From Verrucomicrobia bacterium UBA3750 (GTDB lineage Bacteria > Verrucomicrobiota > Kiritimatiellia > RFP12 > UBA1067), in assembly GCA_002371755.1 (NCBI GenBank), contig DFGM01000033.1, forward strand, positions 3,456 to 8,993: a DNA stretch of 5,538 bases. The letters are read 5' to 3'. Positions 1-5,015 of the stretch are shown one piece after another. How positions within the stretch are numbered: the first letter of the stretch is position 1; every line of letters begins with the position of its first letter. The notes under the pieces are model-generated. The model had not been told where the DNA came from, ran no database searches, and worked only from the letters and a program-made list of their open reading frames with translations. The position numbers and the translations under genes were made by a program.

Positions 1-155
1 ACTCCGAGACGCTGGAGGAGATGGTTGTATACCGCGCGCTCTACGGCGAGGGCGGTCTCTGGGTTCGTCCCGCAAAGATGTTCTTCGAGGCCGTAGAGCG
101 GGATGGAAAGACGATGAAACGATTTGAACTTGTGGAGGATGGAGGGCAAGCATGA
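1..155 (+). CDS. DUF1653 domain protein, C-terminal part (5' end outside window)
   Basis: This is the last 50 codons of a gene that begins before the window; the first complete codon is at position 3 and the stop is TGA at 153-155. The peptide contains SETLEEMVVYRALYGEGGLW followed by VRPAKMF and ends with RFELVEDGGQA. This is the pattern I recall for the small DUF1653 family (SETLEE-VVYRALYGEG-LWVRP-MF), whose function is unknown. DUF1653 proteins are usually only about 70-100 residues, so most of the domain is visible. Its stop overlaps the next start as ATGA (152-155), so it is probably the upstream member of the same operon and translationally coupled to the Memo-AMMECR1 gene. Family assignment comes from motif recall, not from a search. 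Confidence 0.85.
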   Translation, partial: SETLEEMVVYRALYGEGGLWVRPAKMFFEAVERDGKTMKRFELVEDGGQA

Positions 156-1591
156 CACTTGAAAGCACAATTGCGGGTTCATGGTGTCCCGGCTCGGCAT
201 CCGAAATCAGAGATGTCGTCGAAACGTGGGAACGTTCGTCCGTCTGCACCGGCGCAACGCCTGATCAACATCCCAACGTCCTCGTCCTTCCCCATGCAGG
301 CTGGGGGTATTCCGGCGAAACGGCTTGGTCGGCGGTCCGTGCCGTTCGCGGCGCAAGATTCCGCCGCGTAGTCGTCCTCGCGCCAAGCCACCGTGCGTGG
401 ATGGAAAACCGCCTCGTCGCGCCGGAAGCGGATGCCGTCGCAACGCCGCTCGGCAGGATCGAGATTGACCGCGACTGGCTCGACCGCCTTTCACTTCTTG
501 CACCCGTAACCAAAAACGACCGCATCCACCGAGGCGAGCACGCGGCGCAGATCGAGTATCCGCTTCTCCAGACGGCACTCGACTGTCCGTTCAAAATCGT
601 CCCGCTCGTCATGGGCGGTTTCGGCGCAGACCAGATGGGGATATGCGTTCGCGCCCTCTCCAGCCTTATGGACGGCGAAACGCTGCTCGTCGTCTCGTCA
701 GACTTCACGCACTACGGCAATGACTTCTCGTATGCGCCGTTCGGAACAGATGGCGGTGAAGACGTGCGGGAAAAGATCGCCGCACTGGACGCCGAGGCGC
801 TGTCCTTCATCGCGAAGTGCGATGCCGACGGCTTTGCGATGTTCATAAAGCGCACAGGCGCGACCATCTGCGGACATGTCCCCATCGAGATGGCGCTCCG
901 CGCCTTTCCCGCCGGGTCGTCGGTTTCGCTGGTCTGCTATGCGACTTCGGGTGATCAAGACCGCGATTTCAGAAGGTTCGTGTGCTATGCGGCGGCGGCG
1001 GGACGCATAGAATGGCCAGGCGAGACGGATGCCGTGCTCGATGCGGATGCGCGGAAGTTTCTTCTTCGCGTCGCCCGCGCGTCGATGGAAGCGGCGGTCA
1101 GGGGCGGCGCCATGCGTTCGCCGCGGCAGGAACTTGCGGTCGACGCGCCGAAATCGACGCTTGCCAAGATGGGTGCGTTCGTCACGCTGAACGACAAGAT
1201 CACGGGAGCGCTGCGCGGCTGCATCGGGGAGATTCTGCCGATGCGCCCGCTCGTGGAGGCCGTCGCCGCGCGTGCGGTCGATGCCGCGCTGCATGATCCG
1301 CGCTTCCCGCACGTGTCGGAACGCGAACTCTCGTCGCTTCGCGTCGAAGTCTCCGCGCTGACGCCGCCAAGGCGGGTCGTTTCGTGGCGTGAAATCGTGC
1401 TTGGACGCGACGGCATGACGCTCGAAAAGAATGGACGCTTCGCCGTGTTTCTGCCGCAGGTCGCGCCGGAGCAGGGCTGGGATTTGCCGACCACGCTTTC
1501 CTGCCTCTCGCAGAAGGCCGGCCTTGCGTCCGACGCCTGGCGCGACGGTGCGACGTTCGAGACATTCCAGGTCGAGGTGTTTCATGAGTGA
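152..1591 (+). CDS. amrB/amrA: AmmeMemoRadiSam fusion protein: Memo (AmrB) domain plus AMMECR1 (AmrA) domain
   Basis: The 479-residue protein joins two domains usually encoded separately. Residues about 1-285 are Memo-like: LPHAGWGYSG (46-55), LAPSH (76-80), GEHAAQIEYPLL (128-139), SSDFTHYG (182-189) and TICGHVP (238-244). H48, H80 and C240 match the conserved His/His/Cys site of Memo proteins, reported to bind metal in the human homologue. Residues about 295-479 are AMMECR1-like, with the signature LRGCIG at 354-359, HDPRFP at 381-386 and a C-terminal WDLPTTLSCLSQKAGL stretch. All signature residues look intact, so the fusion seems functional. The molecular function of the AmmeMemoRadiSam set is unsettled; it is thought to work with the radical SAM enzyme encoded next. 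The ATG overlaps the preceding stop and has a GGAGGG ribosome site at 141-146. The 3' end overlaps the next gene by 8 nt. A soluble cytoplasmic protein is expected, as no signal peptide or membrane segment is visible. Confidence 0.93.
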   Translation: MTLESTIAGSWCPGSASEIRDVVETWERSSVCTGATPDQHPNVLVLPHAGWGYSGETAWSAVRAVRGARFRRVVVLAPSHRAWMENRLVAPEADAVATPLGRIEIDRDWLDRLSLLAPVTKNDRIHRGEHAAQIEYPLLQTALDCPFKIVPLVMGGFGADQMGICVRALSSLMDGETLLVVSSDFTHYGNDFSYAPFGTDGGEDVREKIAALDAEALSFIAKCDADGFAMFIKRTGATICGHVPIEMALRAFPAGSSVSLVCYATSGDQDRDFRRFVCYAAAAGRIEWPGETDAVLDADARKFLLRVARASMEAAVRGGAMRSPRQELAVDAPKSTLAKMGAFVTLNDKITGALRGCIGEILPMRPLVEAVAARAVDAALHDPRFPHVSERELSSLRVEVSALTPPRRVVSWREIVLGRDGMTLEKNGRFAVFLPQVAPEQGWDLPTTLSCLSQKAGLASDAWRDGATFETFQVEVFHE

Positions 1592-2429
1592 CGCGGCAAG
1601 AGCAGTGTGCACGACATGCCCTCACCATTGCCGGCTCGCCGAAGGCGAGAAGGGGTTCTGCCGCGCACGCGAAGCAAAGGGCGGCTCGGTAGTGTGCACG
1701 AATTACGGACGCATCACGTCGCTCGCCCTCGACCCGATCGAAAAGAAGCCTATCGCGTTTTTCAAGCCGGGAAGCAAAGTTCTCTCCATAGGCAGCTACG
1801 GATGCAACATGCGCTGTCCGTTCTGCCAGAACGACGCCATCTCGCAGTGCGGAGAAGGTGAGGCCGCGTTTCAGACGGCGACGCCGGCGGAACTTGCCGA
1901 TGCGGCGTTGCGGCTGAAGGTCGAACGTGGGAACATCGGTCTCGCCTACACATACAACGAGCCGCTTGTCGGGTGGGAGTTCGTGCGCGACTGCGCCCGC
2001 GAAGTCCGGGCGAGAGGAATGGCGAACATCCTTGTCTCCAACGGCTGCGCGGAGGCGAACGTCGTAGAGGAAATCGCGCCGCTCATCGACGCGGCGAACA
2101 TTGATATGAAAGGCCCGTCGCAGGAGTTCTATGACTGGGCGGGCGGCGATTTCGCGGCAGCCTGCGAAACAATTCGGATCCTTCATTCGGCGGGCTGCCA
2201 TGTCGAGGTGACGACGCTCGTCGTTCCGGGGCGGAATGACACCGACGCCGACATCGACGCGATCGCCGCTTTCATCGCCTCTGTCTCGCCGGACATCCCA
2301 TTGCACGTCACGCGCTTCTTCCCCCGCTGGCACATGGCGGACGCACAGCCGACGCCTGTCGCGACCGTTCGCCGCCTCGCCGATGTCGCAAGGCACAAGC
2401 TTCACTATGTGTTTACGGGAAATTGCTGA
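1584..2429 (+). CDS. amrS: AmmeMemoRadiSam system radical SAM enzyme
   Basis: The 281-residue protein belongs to the AmrS group of radical SAM enzymes, related to pyruvate formate-lyase activases. The SAM-binding 4Fe-4S motif is C74-NMR-C78-PF-C81-QN. An N-terminal cysteine cluster, C9-TT-C12-PHH-C16 with C26, is the extra motif expected in this family and may hold another metal centre. Further family landmarks are SLALDPIEKKP (46-56), SIGSYGCN (68-75), YNEP (124-127), SNG (152-154) and NIDMKG (172-177). The chain ends at HYVFTGNC, where longer AmrS proteins continue with a zinc-ribbon-like CPNCG tail, so this is the short form. I recall short forms in other anaerobes, so it need not be a truncation. 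The start chosen is the ATG at 1584, inside the end of the upstream gene, with a GAGGTG ribosome site at 1574-1579; a longer reading from 1431 adds only an Arg-rich shadow of the upstream gene. The substrate is unknown. Confidence 0.93.
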   Translation: MSDAARAVCTTCPHHCRLAEGEKGFCRAREAKGGSVVCTNYGRITSLALDPIEKKPIAFFKPGSKVLSIGSYGCNMRCPFCQNDAISQCGEGEAAFQTATPAELADAALRLKVERGNIGLAYTYNEPLVGWEFVRDCAREVRARGMANILVSNGCAEANVVEEIAPLIDAANIDMKGPSQEFYDWAGGDFAAACETIRILHSAGCHVEVTTLVVPGRNDTDADIDAIAAFIASVSPDIPLHVTRFFPRWHMADAQPTPVATVRRLADVARHKLHYVFTGNC

Positions 2430-2457
2430 AAGGTTTACGACGTGAAAATAAAGTAGC

Positions 2458-2613
2458 TCAAGGCGATATAACAAAACTCTCGACGGTGCGCACCGCTCGA
2501 TATTCTCCGCTGTAGCGAACTGCCAAAAGCAGAATGTAGGAACCTTCCTCGATGTAGTGAACGGCAGCGTCTAATTCGTCGATAAATGTCGGGCGGATAT
2601 CAGGAGTGTTATT
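2458..2613 (-). other. Coding-like open stretch downstream of and in frame with flavoredoxin; possible gene remnant
   Basis: Directly after the flavoredoxin TAA (2614-2616) the same minus-strand frame stays open for 51 codons and ends in TGA at 2458-2460. The peptide looks protein-like rather than random, for example FIDELDAAVHYIEEGSYILL then LAVRYSGEYRAVRTVESFV. Codons tend to a purine first position, as in real genes. There is no ATG, and the only TTG lies well inside it with no clear ribosome site, so it is not a normal gene. It could be the 3' remnant of a decayed gene, a readthrough extension, or chance. A terminator-like hairpin (2468-2500) overlaps it and argues against translation. 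I do not recognise the family. Confidence 0.25.
2468..2500 (-). terminator. Possible Rho-independent terminator of the flavoredoxin gene
   Basis: On the minus strand, an 8-bp stem with one bulged G is formed by TCGA-G-CGGT and ACCG-TCGA around a GCGC loop (2480-2500). GAG and then TTTTGTTAT follow. The core CGGTGCGCACCG (2484-2495) is a perfect 12-bp palindrome. The run of T lies only on the minus side, so it would stop transcription from the flavoredoxin, about 115 nt past its stop codon, and not from amrS. The T-tract is interrupted and starts 3 nt after the stem, so the call is moderate. Confidence 0.4.
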
Positions 2614-3189
2614 TTACTTCTGCATCAGCGGTTTGCCGGCGTTCCAGGCCTGGCCGACTTTTTCACCGGTGACGTAGTAGCCGCTCTGGAATTGGTCGAA
2701 GATGAGCGCGTTGAGCTTCGCCGGATCGACCTTGCCGTTGTCGGACAACATGGCCTCGTCCGCAACCACATTGGCAATCTTCCCGACGATGCAGTACATT
2801 GTCTCGGTCGAGACAACCTCTGCAAGTTCGCACTCCATCGTGACGGGGAACTCGTCGATCACCGGTGCGTTGACGCGCTGCGACTTCGTGGCCGTGTAGC
2901 CTGTGCGCTCGAACTTGTCGGGCGTCTTGTTGCCCGCGGCAATGCCGAAGAAGTCAGCGACGTCCATGTGCGCCATGTCCGCGATGGCGACGGTGAATGC
3001 CTTTGTCTCGAGGATATGCTTCGTCGTCTTGTGTCCCTCGCTGATGAATAGCGCAATCTTGTCCATGTCGCAGATCATGCCCCATGCAGCGTTCATCGCG
3101 TTCATTTTGCCGTCCTTGTCGTACGCGGCGACGATGAGAACGGGCATTGGATACACGGCGGGGACTACGCTCAAATCTTTCTTTGTCAT
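2614..3189 (-). CDS. Flavoredoxin / flavin reductase-like FMN-binding protein
   Basis: The 191-residue protein belongs to the flavin reductase-like (split-barrel) family, the flavoredoxin branch found in anaerobes. Landmarks are YPMPVLIVAAYDKDGKMN (13-30), NAMNAAWGMICD (30-41), HKTTKHIL (53-60), AFTVAIAD (64-71), GNKTPDKF (86-93), IDEFPVTMEC (111-120) and a C-terminal YYVTGEKVGQAW (171-182). Proteins of this type bind FMN and carry electrons in the cytoplasm; the partner here is unknown. Length and both ends agree with the family. The start is the ATG at 3187-3189, preceded by AAAGGAAA at 3196-3203, the same ribosome site style as the two genes upstream. The frame stays open further upstream to an alternative ATG at 3384 (GAGG 7 nt before it), but those extra 65 residues do not resemble the family. 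It faces amrS convergently and probably forms its own transcript, since a terminator separates it from the secreted-protein genes. Confidence 0.9.
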   Translation of the reverse strand: MTKKDLSVVPAVYPMPVLIVAAYDKDGKMNAMNAAWGMICDMDKIALFISEGHKTTKHILETKAFTVAIADMAHMDVADFFGIAAGNKTPDKFERTGYTATKSQRVNAPVIDEFPVTMECELAEVVSTETMYCIVGKIANVVADEAMLSDNGKVDPAKLNALIFDQFQSGYYVTGEKVGQAWNAGKPLMQK

Positions 3190-3384
3190 TTTGAGTTTCC
3201 TTTTGTTGGTTTTTCTTTGTTGGTTGAATATGCGGTTGATCCATTCAACGACGTCGTTTTCTGTATGGCGGACATTGACGCCGAGGCCCATGCGGCGCTC
3301 GATCTGGTTTGAGCCGCGTACGGCAAGTTCGTCCAAGACCTTTGCTTTGGGGCACGCTTGGCGAACTCGGCAGACATCCGCCAT
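3190..3384 (-). other. Unexplained coding-like leader in frame with flavoredoxin
   Basis: Between the flavoredoxin start and the terminator at 3426 the minus strand is open in the flavoredoxin frame. From an ATG at 3384, with AGAGG just upstream, it reads about 65 residues, including KVLDELAVRGSNQIERRMGL and NVRHTENDVVEWINRIFNQ. Third positions are GC-rich and first positions purine-rich, as in a real coding frame, up to about 3215; after that it becomes Lys/Asn/Gln-rich across the ribosome site. It could be an N-terminal extension, a short leader reading frame that runs into the main gene, or a gene fossil. I do not recognise the sequence. The flavoredoxin promoter must also lie here, but I find no convincing -35/-10 pair. 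Confidence 0.25.
3223..3249. repeat. 27-bp inverted repeat upstream of flavoredoxin, possible operator
   Basis: Perfect 7-bp arms GTTGAAT (3223-3229) and ATTCAAC (3243-3249) are separated by 13 nt. A second GTTGA at 3235-3239 also pairs with TCAAC at 3245-3249 as a tighter GTTG-N7-CAAC element. The core resembles the GTTG-N6-CAAC site in front of the ferredoxin gene, though its spacing differs by one base. The repeat is about 53 nt upstream of the flavoredoxin start. Regulation by the nearby Crp/Fnr protein is only a suggestion. Confidence 0.25.
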
Positions 3385-3425
3385 TCTGCCGCCTCTGCAA
3401 GAAGTCTTGCGAGGGCGAGGCGATG

Positions 3426-3453
3426 AAAACGCCGGCGGCGGGGGGCCGTCGGC
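3426..3453 (-). terminator. Rho-independent terminator after the His/Pro-rich secreted protein genes
   Basis: Read on the minus strand, GCCGACGGC and GCCGCCGGC form a 9-bp GC stem with one A-C mismatch around a CCCCC loop (3431-3453). GTTTTC follows directly. The hairpin begins 22 nt past the stop of the 76-residue gene, the expected place for an intrinsic terminator. It separates that gene from the flavoredoxin. Confidence 0.6.
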
Positions 3454-3474
3454 GTCGAGACGCATTTGTCTTCC

Positions 3475-3705
3475 CTACCAGCGCCAGCCGCGTCTTGGCG
3501 GCGGAGGAGGCGGAGGTGGGGGTGGAGGCGGTGGTATTCCCCAGTGATGCGGGGGCGGTGGAGGTGGCGGAGGCATCCGCCATCCGTGGCGGTGGTGATG
3601 GTGGCGCTCGATGTTGCCACCTGGGATGTGGCCTCCCGGCTGCGCCATTGCGACGCCTGCGAATGCTACTGCGGCGAAGGCCGCGATGAGTTTCATCTTG
3701 TCCAT
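3475..3705 (-). CDS. Small secreted His/Pro/Trp-rich protein with long polyproline runs
   Basis: The 76-residue product is not a family I recognise. Residues 1-21 are a clear Sec signal peptide: a short charged start (MDKMK), a hydrophobic Ala/Val/Phe core and cleavage after AMA. The 55-residue mature part is strongly basic. It has a His cluster H35-H38 with H40, then W42-R-M, eight prolines (45-52), HHWGI (53-57), thirteen prolines (58-70) and the tail RRGWRW. Proline codons are a mix of CCA, CCC, CCG and CCT, so the runs seem kept at protein level rather than being a DNA slippage tract. Translating such runs normally needs EF-P. AAAGGAA (3713-3719) lies 7 nt before the ATG. The product should be exported; metal binding by His, a rigid polyproline II spacer or a cationic peptide role are all possible. 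It lies just downstream of a similar secreted protein gene and ends before a terminator. Confidence 0.72.
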   Translation of the reverse strand: MDKMKLIAAFAAVAFAGVAMAQPGGHIPGGNIERHHHHRHGWRMPPPPPPPPHHWGIPPPPPPPPPPPPPRRGWRW

Positions 3706-3733
3706 GGTGAGGTTCCTTTCTTCGCTTGAGATT

Positions 3734-3739
3734 ATTATA
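3734..3739 (-). promoter_or_regulatory. Possible -10 box for the 76-residue secreted protein gene
   Basis: The minus strand has a perfect TATAAT in an AT-rich patch of the 43-bp gap between the two secreted protein genes, 28 nt before the start codon. The sequence 17 nt further upstream (GCGCTT, inside the preceding gene) is a poor -35. The gene may therefore have its own weak or activator-dependent promoter, or simply be co-transcribed with the upstream gene. Confidence 0.35.
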
Positions 3740-3748
3740 TGTTTGTGG

Positions 3749-4150
3749 TTAGATCGAAGCGCCGATCAGACCGCCTACAAGACCGCCGAGGAGAGACGCT
3801 CCGATTTCGCACCAGTCCTCCGTGTGGAGCGTGTGATTGTGGTTGTGATGGTGCTTAGGGGCGTGATGCCTTGCCGGAGACGGCGGAGGCGGGGCGTGGC
3901 GTACAATCTCGTGCCTCGGCACATGGTGCCTTGCGGGTGCTGCATGTTGTGCATTGCCGCGAACGTGAGTCTTTGCGACCTGATGCGAGGGTGCGGGTTT
4001 CGCCTTTGCAACCTTGGGTGCTTCTGCCCTCATCGCAGCCGGCGCTTTGCCGCCTTTGGGTGCGTTGTGCTTCGGAGCGGCCATTGCCGTGCCGCAAAGT
4101 GTGCCGCAGACCGCGAGAGCCAGTATCATCTTCTGTATTGCCTTGTTCAT
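3749..4150 (-). CDS. Secreted His/Ala/Pro/Lys-rich protein with C-terminal glycine zipper
   Basis: The 133-residue product has no family I recognise. Residues 1-24 form a Sec signal peptide (MNKAIQK, hydrophobic core, cleavage after AMA). Neither C15 nor C19 sits in a proper lipobox. Residues 25-75 are low-complexity Ala/Pro/Lys, strongly basic. Residues 75-109 are His/Pro/Arg-rich, including H100-H102, H104 and H106; the mature chain has 16 His in 109 residues. After TEDWCE comes a hydrophobic glycine zipper at 116-133, with GxxxG spacing at G122, G126 and G130 and at G123 and G127. That segment could insert into a membrane or drive self-association. A single Cys (C114) remains in the mature chain. 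AAAGGAA (4158-4164) lies 7 nt before the ATG. It shares signal peptide style, ribosome site and His/Pro bias with the next gene, and the two probably work together. Metal binding or an envelope role is inference only. Confidence 0.75.
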   Translation of the reverse strand: MNKAIQKMILALAVCGTLCGTAMAAPKHNAPKGGKAPAAMRAEAPKVAKAKPAPSHQVAKTHVRGNAQHAAPARHHVPRHEIVRHAPPPPSPARHHAPKHHHNHNHTLHTEDWCEIGASLLGGLVGGLIGASI

Positions 4151-4265
4151 TGTCGTGTTCCTTTCAACTTCAGCGCAAGCCTATTCTCGCGCTTACATTG
4201 GGTTAGGACGGTTCAATGAAACTTTCTGACAAAATTCTTGGGAATGGGAATGGGGGATGAGGAAA

Positions 4266-4943
4266 CTATGCGCGGTGGAGGGTGAAGTGGCTTTTACGCG
4301 ATGTGATGAGACCGAGATTGGACAGCCGACTTATTTCCGCAGAAAGTGCGCTTCGCTCGACGCAGAGGAAGTCCGCGAGCTGCTGGCGATTGAATGGAAT
4401 GTCGAATTCGTCAGTGCATTTTTGCTGTGCGATAAAACGCAGGTAGGCCATCAGCCTGTCTTGTGTGGTCCGGTAGGAGAGAATCTCGATCTTGCGGTTC
4501 AGATCTATCGTCTTTGCGGCGAGCGTCTTCATCAGGTTGCAGACGAGCCGCGCGTGGAAAGCGCAGGCGTTCTCGCACGGCATGACGATGCGGGCGGCTG
4601 CGAGCAACAGGACCACGCTATCCTCGTTAGCCTCCACGTCAACGCCGATTTTGTCCGCGCCCGACAACGCCTGCGCGGCTGCGACGACTTCCGGCGCTTT
4701 TATCAGCTTGATCAGCGTCCGCCTGCCGTCTGTATCGCATGTCGAGACAGTAAGCGAACCAGAAAGGACTATGCCGAAACGGTCTGCCTTTCCGCCCGTG
4801 CGCATCAGCGGTTCGCCTTTCGCAAGACGTACACGCCGTGCGCCAAGGCACGAGAAGAGCGCAGAAAGATTGTTTATCCCGATTCCGTTGAAGAGCGGCG
4901 ACCGCTTGGCCAGCGTCGCAAGATATGTGCTTTCCTGTTGCAT
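4266..4943 (-). CDS. Crp/Fnr-family transcriptional regulator
   Basis: The 225-residue protein has a Crp/Fnr layout: an effector (cNMP-binding-like) barrel at about 15-120, a linking helix at about 128-155 and a winged helix-turn-helix at about 160-222. The DNA-binding part FNRQQLADFLCVERSAL (184-200) is typical, with the recognition helix near 196-207. The N-terminal cysteine cluster that holds the 4Fe-4S in true Fnr is absent. Instead C123-x3-C127 lies in MPCENACAFHARL, with C135 after it; I recall a PC-NAC-FH-RL stretch in related anaerobe regulators, so a metal, heme or redox sensing role is possible but unproven. The start at 4943 is firm: an in-frame TAA lies 8 codons upstream and the next Met is residue 47. 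No ribosome site precedes it, and the extended -10 places transcription at or next to the ATG, so the mRNA may be leaderless. It is divergent from the ferredoxin gene and is likely its regulator. Confidence 0.92.
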   Translation of the reverse strand: MQQESTYLATLAKRSPLFNGIGINNLSALFSCLGARRVRLAKGEPLMRTGGKADRFGIVLSGSLTVSTCDTDGRRTLIKLIKAPEVVAAAQALSGADKIGVDVEANEDSVVLLLAAARIVMPCENACAFHARLVCNLMKTLAAKTIDLNRKIEILSYRTTQDRLMAYLRFIAQQKCTDEFDIPFNRQQLADFLCVERSALSAEISRLSNLGLITSRKSHFTLHRA

Positions 4944-4950
4944 GGCGGAT

Positions 4951-4959
4951 AGTATATCA
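4951..4959 (-). promoter_or_regulatory. Extended -10 promoter of the Crp/Fnr gene, likely leaderless transcript
   Basis: On the minus strand the sequence TGATATACT gives an extended -10 (TG-N-TATACT). Seven bases (ATCCGCC) separate it from the ATG at 4943, so the predicted transcription start coincides with the start codon. No Shine-Dalgarno sequence is present. The -35 position falls inside the palindrome at 4972-4989, so a bound regulator would probably block or alter this promoter. Confidence 0.5.
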
Positions 4960-4971
4960 TAATTTTATGAA

Positions 4972-4989
4972 ATGTTGGAGCGTCAACAT
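4972..4989. promoter_or_regulatory. 18-bp palindromic operator, likely bound by the divergent Crp/Fnr regulator
   Basis: The perfect inverted repeat ATGTTG-N6-CAACAT has the arm length and spacing of Crp/Fnr-family sites, which are two half-sites bound by a dimer. Its centre (4980/4981) lies about 41.5 bp upstream of the transcription start predicted for the ferredoxin gene (near 5022). That is the class II activator position. It also overlaps the -35 region of the regulator gene. An 8-bp direct copy of one edge, CGTCAACA, recurs 41 bp downstream (4981-4988 and 5022-5029). Binding by this particular regulator is inferred from position. Confidence 0.6.
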
Positions 4990-5006
4990 ATTTCACAAGC
5001 CGGTTT

Positions 5007-5015
5007 TGATATAAT
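5007..5015 (+). promoter_or_regulatory. Extended -10 promoter of the ferredoxin gene
   Basis: The sequence TGATATAAT combines the TG-N extension with a perfect TATAAT at 5010-5015. No acceptable -35 lies 16-18 nt upstream (CATATT or similar). Dependence on an activator bound at the palindrome centred near -41.5 would fit. Transcription should start near 5022, leaving a leader of about 27 nt that contains the GGAGG ribosome site (5036-5040). Confidence 0.6.

Noticed and set aside
1431..1583. Longer start for amrS adding 51 residues
   Set aside because: The added residues are an Arg-rich shadow of the AMMECR1 coding region. The ATG at 1584 has a ribosome site and gives the normal AmrS N-terminus with its CTTCPHHC motif.
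3190..3465. Flavoredoxin starting at 3465
   Set aside because: That start lies past the terminator hairpin and adds Pro/Arg-rich sequence unlike the family. The ATG at 3189 has a strong ribosome site and a family-typical N-terminus.
2903..3547. Plus-strand reading frame ending in a run of glycines
   Set aside because: The glycines are the reverse reading of the proline codons of the minus-strand secreted protein, which has a signal peptide, ribosome site and terminator. The plus frame also runs across the flavoredoxin gene.
4079..4108. Lipoprotein signal at C15 or C19 of the 133-residue protein
   Set aside because: The residues before each Cys (Val and Leu at -1) do not fit a lipobox, while AMA at 22-24 is a good signal peptidase I site.
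4172..4193. Hairpin AGCGC / GCGCT in the leader of the 133-residue gene
   Set aside because: A 5-bp stem with a 12-nt loop is within chance expectation, with no T-tract or riboswitch-like context.
4204..4232. Promoter for the 133-residue secreted protein (TTGTCA, 17 nt, GTCCTA on the minus strand)
   Set aside because: The -35 is good but the -10 barely matches. A promoter must lie somewhere in 4151-4265, but I cannot place it with confidence.
4240..4256. G-run tract GGGAATGGGAATGGGGG as a G-quadruplex
   Set aside because: Only three separate runs of three or more G are present, so a full three-layer quadruplex needs the last run to be split. More likely a simple purine-rich tract.
4257..4952. 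Long plus-strand frame opposite the Crp/Fnr gene
   Set aside because: The minus strand encodes a full regulator with recognisable domains; the plus frame has no motif and is a shadow.
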